Positions 61,236 through 64,000 of a DNA stretch of 64,000 nucleotides are shown here, in pieces; the first letter of the stretch is position 1, and every line of letters starts with the position of its first letter. This stretch comes from Clostridiales bacterium. Its GTDB lineage: Bacteria; Bacillota; Clostridia; Saccharofermentanales; Saccharofermentanaceae. The notes beneath the pieces were generated by a model. The model worked only from the letters and a program-made list of their open reading frames with translations, ran no database searches and had not been told where the DNA came from. The stretch covers positions 118,399 to 182,398 of the forward strand of contig JAFXPN010000039.1 in assembly GCA_017527865.1 (NCBI GenBank), in the 5' to 3' direction. Made by a program: the position numbers and the translations under genes.

Positions 61236-62571
61236 CGTTCTTGCCTGATGCTATCAGGAACATAATGATTATATAGACGGCGCATACTATCCATATAACA
61301 GGTTCACATATTATTATCCCGAAGTAGCCGAGTCTTACTGCGAGATCTCTTGCGGTGATTATCTTAAGAATAAGCTCCATGATGCTTCCGATTATGGGCG
61401 TGAACTTTGATCCCATGCCCTGCAGCGTAGATCTTGTGAGCAGAAGGATCGCGAGTACGAAGTAGAACGGAAGATCAAATCTCAGATAGGAGACCGCGGT
61501 GTCGAGAAGCTCTTTGGTGTCAGATCCGGACACGAACATCACGAGGTTTCTTCCGAAGACATATATCACGATGATGAGCATGACCACCAGTCCGAATGTG
61601 AACAGGATGACCGAGCGCAGGCCCGATCTGATGCGGTCGGTCCTTCCCGCTCCGTGGTTCTGTCCTGCGAAGGTGGCCATGGCATTCGCGAAAGTGGACA
61701 GCATCATCATGCAAAGCTCGGAGATCTTTCTGGCTGTAGTATGCGCGGCAATAGTCGTCTTGCCGAAGTCGTTGATCGCGCTCTGAAGTATCATGGAACC
61801 CAGGTTTACCACGGTGTACATGAGAGCGAATGATAACCCGGATGTGAACAGGTCGATCAAAAGATTTCTGCTGAGGACGAAGTCTTCGCGGCGGATATGC
61901 AGTTCGGGGACTTTCTTCCATATATAGATGAATGTAAGCAATGCGGACAGCGCCTGTGAGATGGCCGTTGCGGAAGCGGCTCCGGGAAGTCCCCATCCGA
62001 AGACCCACACGAACAGAAGATCGAGAGCGATATTGGTAACGACCGATACCGCAAGGAAATAAAGCGGTGCGCGTGAGTTTCCGATCGCCTGCAAAGCCGA
62101 GCGCAGTACGTTATAAGCAAACATGAATACGGACAGAACGATGACGATCGAGGCGTAGCTGTATGCCATATCGAATATCTCGTCAGGTGTGTGCAGCACC
62201 CTCATGAGGGGTTTCAGTGACAGAAGTCCCGCCGTAGGGATCAGGATGCCCCAAATGACGGATAAGAACAGAGTGTTGGCCACAGCTCTTTTTAATCCTT
62301 TCTCATCGTGGGCGCCGAAGAATCTCGATATGACCACGGCAAATCCGTTTGCCATTCCGAACATGAGCGAATTGAAGAATCCGTATATCGTCGAGACAGA
62401 CCCGATCGCCGACAGTGCATCATCACCAAGCGCATGCCCTATGATAGATATGTCGGTAAGGTTATATAACTGGATCAGAGCATTGGACAGGAAAATCGGG
62501 ATGGCGAATAATAACACCATCCGGAGAGGATTGCCCTTAGTAAGATCGGTTGTCGCTCTGTTCACTGCCAT
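61198..62571 (-). CDS. MATE-family efflux transporter
   Basis: A 457-residue protein with about 12 membrane helices and the MATE pattern: 'LLFAIPIFLSNALIQLYNLTD' near the start (first helix), 'GFFNSLMFGMANGFAVV', 'RFFGAHDEKG', and the second-half echo 'TFAGQNHGAGRTDRI'. MATE proteins export drugs or metabolites using Na+ or H+ gradients. It points away from the glycan unit and its 3' end overlaps it by 38 bases. A TATAAT on the minus strand at 62591-62586 could serve as its -10 box. No particular link to the glycan locus is evident. Confidence 0.9.
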   Translation of the reverse strand: MAVNRATTDLTKGNPLRMVLLFAIPIFLSNALIQLYNLTDISIIGHALGDDALSAIGSVSTIYGFFNSLMFGMANGFAVVISRFFGAHDEKGLKRAVANTLFLSVIWGILIPTAGLLSLKPLMRVLHTPDEIFDMAYSYASIVIVLSVFMFAYNVLRSALQAIGNSRAPLYFLAVSVVTNIALDLLFVWVFGWGLPGAASATAISQALSALLTFIYIWKKVPELHIRREDFVLSRNLLIDLFTSGLSFALMYTVVNLGSMILQSAINDFGKTTIAAHTTARKISELCMMMLSTFANAMATFAGQNHGAGRTDRIRSGLRSVILFTFGLVVMLIIVIYVFGRNLVMFVSGSDTKELLDTAVSYLRFDLPFYFVLAILLLTRSTLQGMGSKFTPIIGSIMELILKIITARDLAVRLGYFGIIICEPVIWIVCAVYIIIMFLIASGKNVKRGRQALSSDP

Positions 62572-62612
62572 AGAAGGATTCTCCCATTATAGAGAAAAAT
62601 GTTATATCACAT

Positions 62613-62644
62613 TTGATTGTAATTTGTCAGATTCGTAATAAAAT
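62613..62644 (+). promoter_or_regulatory. Possible promoter of the HD-domain gene, leaderless arrangement
   Basis: TTGATT (62613-62618) lies 17 bases before TAATAA (62636-62641), which overlaps TAAAAT (62639-62644). The ATG at 62651 follows six bases later with no ribosome site. Confidence 0.4.
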
Positions 62645-62650
62645 GGACTT

Positions 62651-63256
62651 ATGGGAAAAGCCGTAACCGAATACAAGATCGCAAAGGAAGTATTTGCATT
62701 GGGCCGCGACATAATCCTGTCCGATGAGGCTCAGAGCATGAAGGATTATGTCCAGCACGGGTCGACGTCCGTGTTCGAGCATGCCCTTTCAGTTGCCAAA
62801 TTCAGCCTGATCTTCGCGATCAACCTCGAGAACGTCTTCGGAGTGAAAGTGGACCGCAGATCCCTTGTGAGAGGGGCGCTCCTCCACGATTATTTCCTTT
62901 ACGACTGGCATCTGCCGAGCGATAAGAGGCGGGGACTCCACGGTTTTACCCATCCTGCGATAGCCTGCGAGAACGCTGTCCGCGACTTTGACATCCCGCC
63001 GATAGAACAGGATATCATCAAGCACCACATGTTTCCTTTGACCCTTATCTGGCCCCATACGCGTGAAGGCTGGCTCGTGTGCCTCGCCGACAAATGGTGC
63101 GCTTTATGCGAGACATTCAAGGTGGATATATCTTCTTACATCATCTACAGGGTCAATCTGCATTATGAGCTCGTAAAGGGCGGCATAACATTGAGAAGGA
63201 GACCTTCCCATGCCGTTTCCATAAGCGAAAAGGCGGGCGGGGCAGGCATCAAGTGA
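62651..63256 (+). CDS. HD-domain phosphohydrolase
   Basis: A 201-residue protein with the HD metal motifs: H44 ('VFEHALSVAKFSL'), H79-D80 ('GALLHDYFLYDWH') and a later His ('GFTHPAIACENA', 'IKHHMFPLT'). This subgroup of small clostridial HD hydrolases is often annotated as an HDIG phosphohydrolase; substrate unknown, probably a nucleotide. The ATG seems to lie at the transcript start. It overlaps the Nudix gene by four bases. Confidence 0.85.
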   Translation: MGKAVTEYKIAKEVFALGRDIILSDEAQSMKDYVQHGSTSVFEHALSVAKFSLIFAINLENVFGVKVDRRSLVRGALLHDYFLYDWHLPSDKRRGLHGFTHPAIACENAVRDFDIPPIEQDIIKHHMFPLTLIWPHTREGWLVCLADKWCALCETFKVDISSYIIYRVNLHYELVKGGITLRRRPSHAVSISEKAGGAGIK

Positions 63257-63747
63257 CCTGTCTTAAGCAGACCACACTTTGTTATCTGACCAGGTCAGAT
63301 GAGATCCTCTTTATCGTTAAGGGCAACACATTAAAGAATATCTCTAATATGAATGCCGGAAAGTATCTCGGCGTCGGCGGACACATGGAGGACGGGGAAT
63401 CCCCATATGAATGCGCCGTGCGCGAGATATATGAGGAGACGGGGATACCGGTCTCCGATATAAGCGGTCTCGCGCTCAAAGGTGTAGCCACTTTCATCAA
63501 TGATTCCTGCGATGACGAGATAATGTATATATATAAAGGTGAATACACGGGAAAGACAGATCCCTGTCCCGGTACATGCGGCGAGGGCGTGCTTAAATGG
63601 GTCAACATAAAGGATATCGGAAGCATTCCCGCGTGGGAGGGTGACAGGCACTTTTTTAAGCTGCTGTTTTCCGGTGATGATAGTGTCATATTCGAGATAA
63701 AGCTCGTGTATCACGGGGATGAATTGATCGAAGTAAAGACGTATTAA
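63253..63747 (+). CDS. Nudix hydrolase (MutT-like)
   Basis: A 164-residue protein with a full Nudix box, 'GGHMEDGESPYECAVREIYEETG' in the pattern Gx5Ex7REUxEExGU (given here by its ends GGHMEDGE and REIYEETG). It is similar in length to 8-oxo-dGTP diphosphatases and related nucleotide-cleaning enzymes. The start is a GTG overlapping the HD gene stop, so the two enzymes are translated together. It is the last protein gene before the rRNA operon. Confidence 0.88.
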   Translation: MTCLKQTTLCYLTRSDEILFIVKGNTLKNISNMNAGKYLGVGGHMEDGESPYECAVREIYEETGIPVSDISGLALKGVATFINDSCDDEIMYIYKGEYTGKTDPCPGTCGEGVLKWVNIKDIGSIPAWEGDRHFFKLLFSGDDSVIFEIKLVYHGDELIEVKTY

Positions 63748-63788
63748 AAGCTTTTACAAAAACTTTTTGTTAAAAGGCAAAAATCCGC

Positions 63789-63817
63789 TTGACAATAGAA
63801 ACAATGGGTTGTATATT
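63789..63817 (+). promoter_or_regulatory. rRNA operon promoter
   Basis: A perfect TTGACA (63789-63794), a 17-base spacer, and TATATT (63812-63817). It lies about 165 bases upstream of the 16S 5' end, the usual placement for a ribosomal RNA promoter. Confidence 0.85.
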
Positions 63818-63824
63818 TATCAAG

Positions 63825-63979
63825 CACTTTGCGAGACGGCGCAGCAAGCGCAGGGTCGAGCAAGGGGCGCGGATCTTGAAAATTGAATAGAATGCAGAAC
63901 TTAAAACAACGAGCCTTAAGTTGATTCGTAAGAATTGAGTTTAATTAAGTAATTGAGCCAAAAAGGCTTTCAAATTTTT
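63825..63979 (+). other. Transcribed rRNA leader
   Basis: Between the promoter and 16S is an untranslated leader containing 'cttgaaaattgaatag', a sequence familiar upstream of Firmicutes rRNA genes. A short stem, AGCC (63956-63959) with GGCT (63965-63968), lies just before 16S. It probably includes antitermination and processing sites; their exact limits are not determined. Confidence 0.6.
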
Positions 63980-64000
63980 ATTTGAGAGTTTGATCCTGGC
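63980..64000 (+). rRNA. rrs: 16S ribosomal RNA (5' end only)
   Basis: The conserved 5' sequence AGAGTTTGATCCTGGC, the classic 27F primer region, occupies 63985-64000. The gene continues beyond the window. The exact 5' end is estimated to within a few bases. Confidence 0.93.

Noticed and set aside
63748..63780. AT-rich hairpin AAAAGCTTTT / ACAAAAACTTTTTGT after the Nudix gene as terminator
   Set aside because: The stems are made of A-T pairs only and overlap; they are too weak to call without folding calculations.
1..64000. tRNA genes, insertion sequences and replication origins
   Set aside because: I saw no cloverleaf-like tRNA sequence, no transposase and no DnaA-box cluster. A weak example could be missed by eye; a tRNAscan and ISfinder search would settle it.

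Overview
The window looks like a chromosomal segment of a Gram-positive Clostridia-type bacterium, possibly Lachnospiraceae-like (the family is low confidence). The grounds are strong AGGAGG-type ribosome binding sites, TTGACA/TATAAT promoters, roughly 50% GC by eye, an LtaS-like membrane transferase, ChW-repeat and DUF5648 surface proteins, and the typical start of a Firmicutes 16S rRNA gene at the right edge. Almost the whole window is one large cell-surface glycan locus. It carries about ten glycosyltransferases, two export routes, nucleotide-sugar synthesis, a phosphonate pathway and secreted surface proteins.

Layout. 1-2.9 kb: an incomplete ChW/metallo-beta-lactamase protein and a convergent LtaS-like sulfatase-fold membrane protein. 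3-14.5 kb: four secreted proteins that each carry one block of three DUF5648 repeats (one with an unknown body, two transglutaminase-like, one CAP-domain), with three glycosyltransferases between them, two resembling rhamnosyltransferases; the unit ends at a clear terminator. 14.5-22.6 kb: an ABC polysaccharide exporter (Wzm/Wzt), a WsaE-like methyltransferase-GT2-GT2 fusion, another GT2 and a membrane DUF2142/GT-C-like protein. 22.6-23.7 kb: an AT-richer Phd/PIN/XRE toxin-antitoxin island with a perfect palindromic operator. 23.8-34.9 kb: a GT11 fucosyltransferase, two paralogous polytopic proteins, an epimerase, a cupin, GDP-fucose synthase, a GT4, a Wzx-type flippase and a GT-C-like protein. 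34.9-38.3 kb (minus strand): a DUF4214 protein, a DUF2142 protein and a related ectodomain protein. 38.4-45.9 kb: rmlA-GT2-rmlB-rmlD-rmlC (dTDP-rhamnose), a GT2-GtrA fusion and two membrane proteins with ricin-like and DUF4214 modules.

45.9-50.4 kb (minus strand) encodes a complete predicted route from phosphoenolpyruvate to CDP-2-aminoethylphosphonate: PEP mutase with a fused cytidylyltransferase-like domain, phosphonopyruvate decarboxylase, AEP transaminase, and an HTH-fused LicC/PntC-like nucleotidyltransferase. Divergent from it, at 50.5-61.2 kb, are an ornithine cyclodeaminase-family protein, a CDP-glycerol glycerophosphotransferase-family enzyme, two tandem proteins that fuse a YidC/Oxa1-like domain to an alkaline-phosphatase/sulfatase-fold domain, a GT2 and a three-domain GDP-mannose pyrophosphorylase/PMI fusion. 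This YidC-sulfatase pair beside a CDP-AEP pathway is the most unusual feature seen; I infer an extracytoplasmic glycan-decoration system. 61.2-64 kb: a MATE transporter, HD and Nudix proteins, then an rRNA promoter, leader and the first bases of 16S rRNA.

Taken together, the genes would make one or more rhamnose/fucose/mannose surface polymers, export them by ABC and/or flippase routes, decorate them with phospho- or phosphono-substituents, and display repeat proteins that may bind them. Functions are assigned by recognising family motifs by eye; no database search was run.
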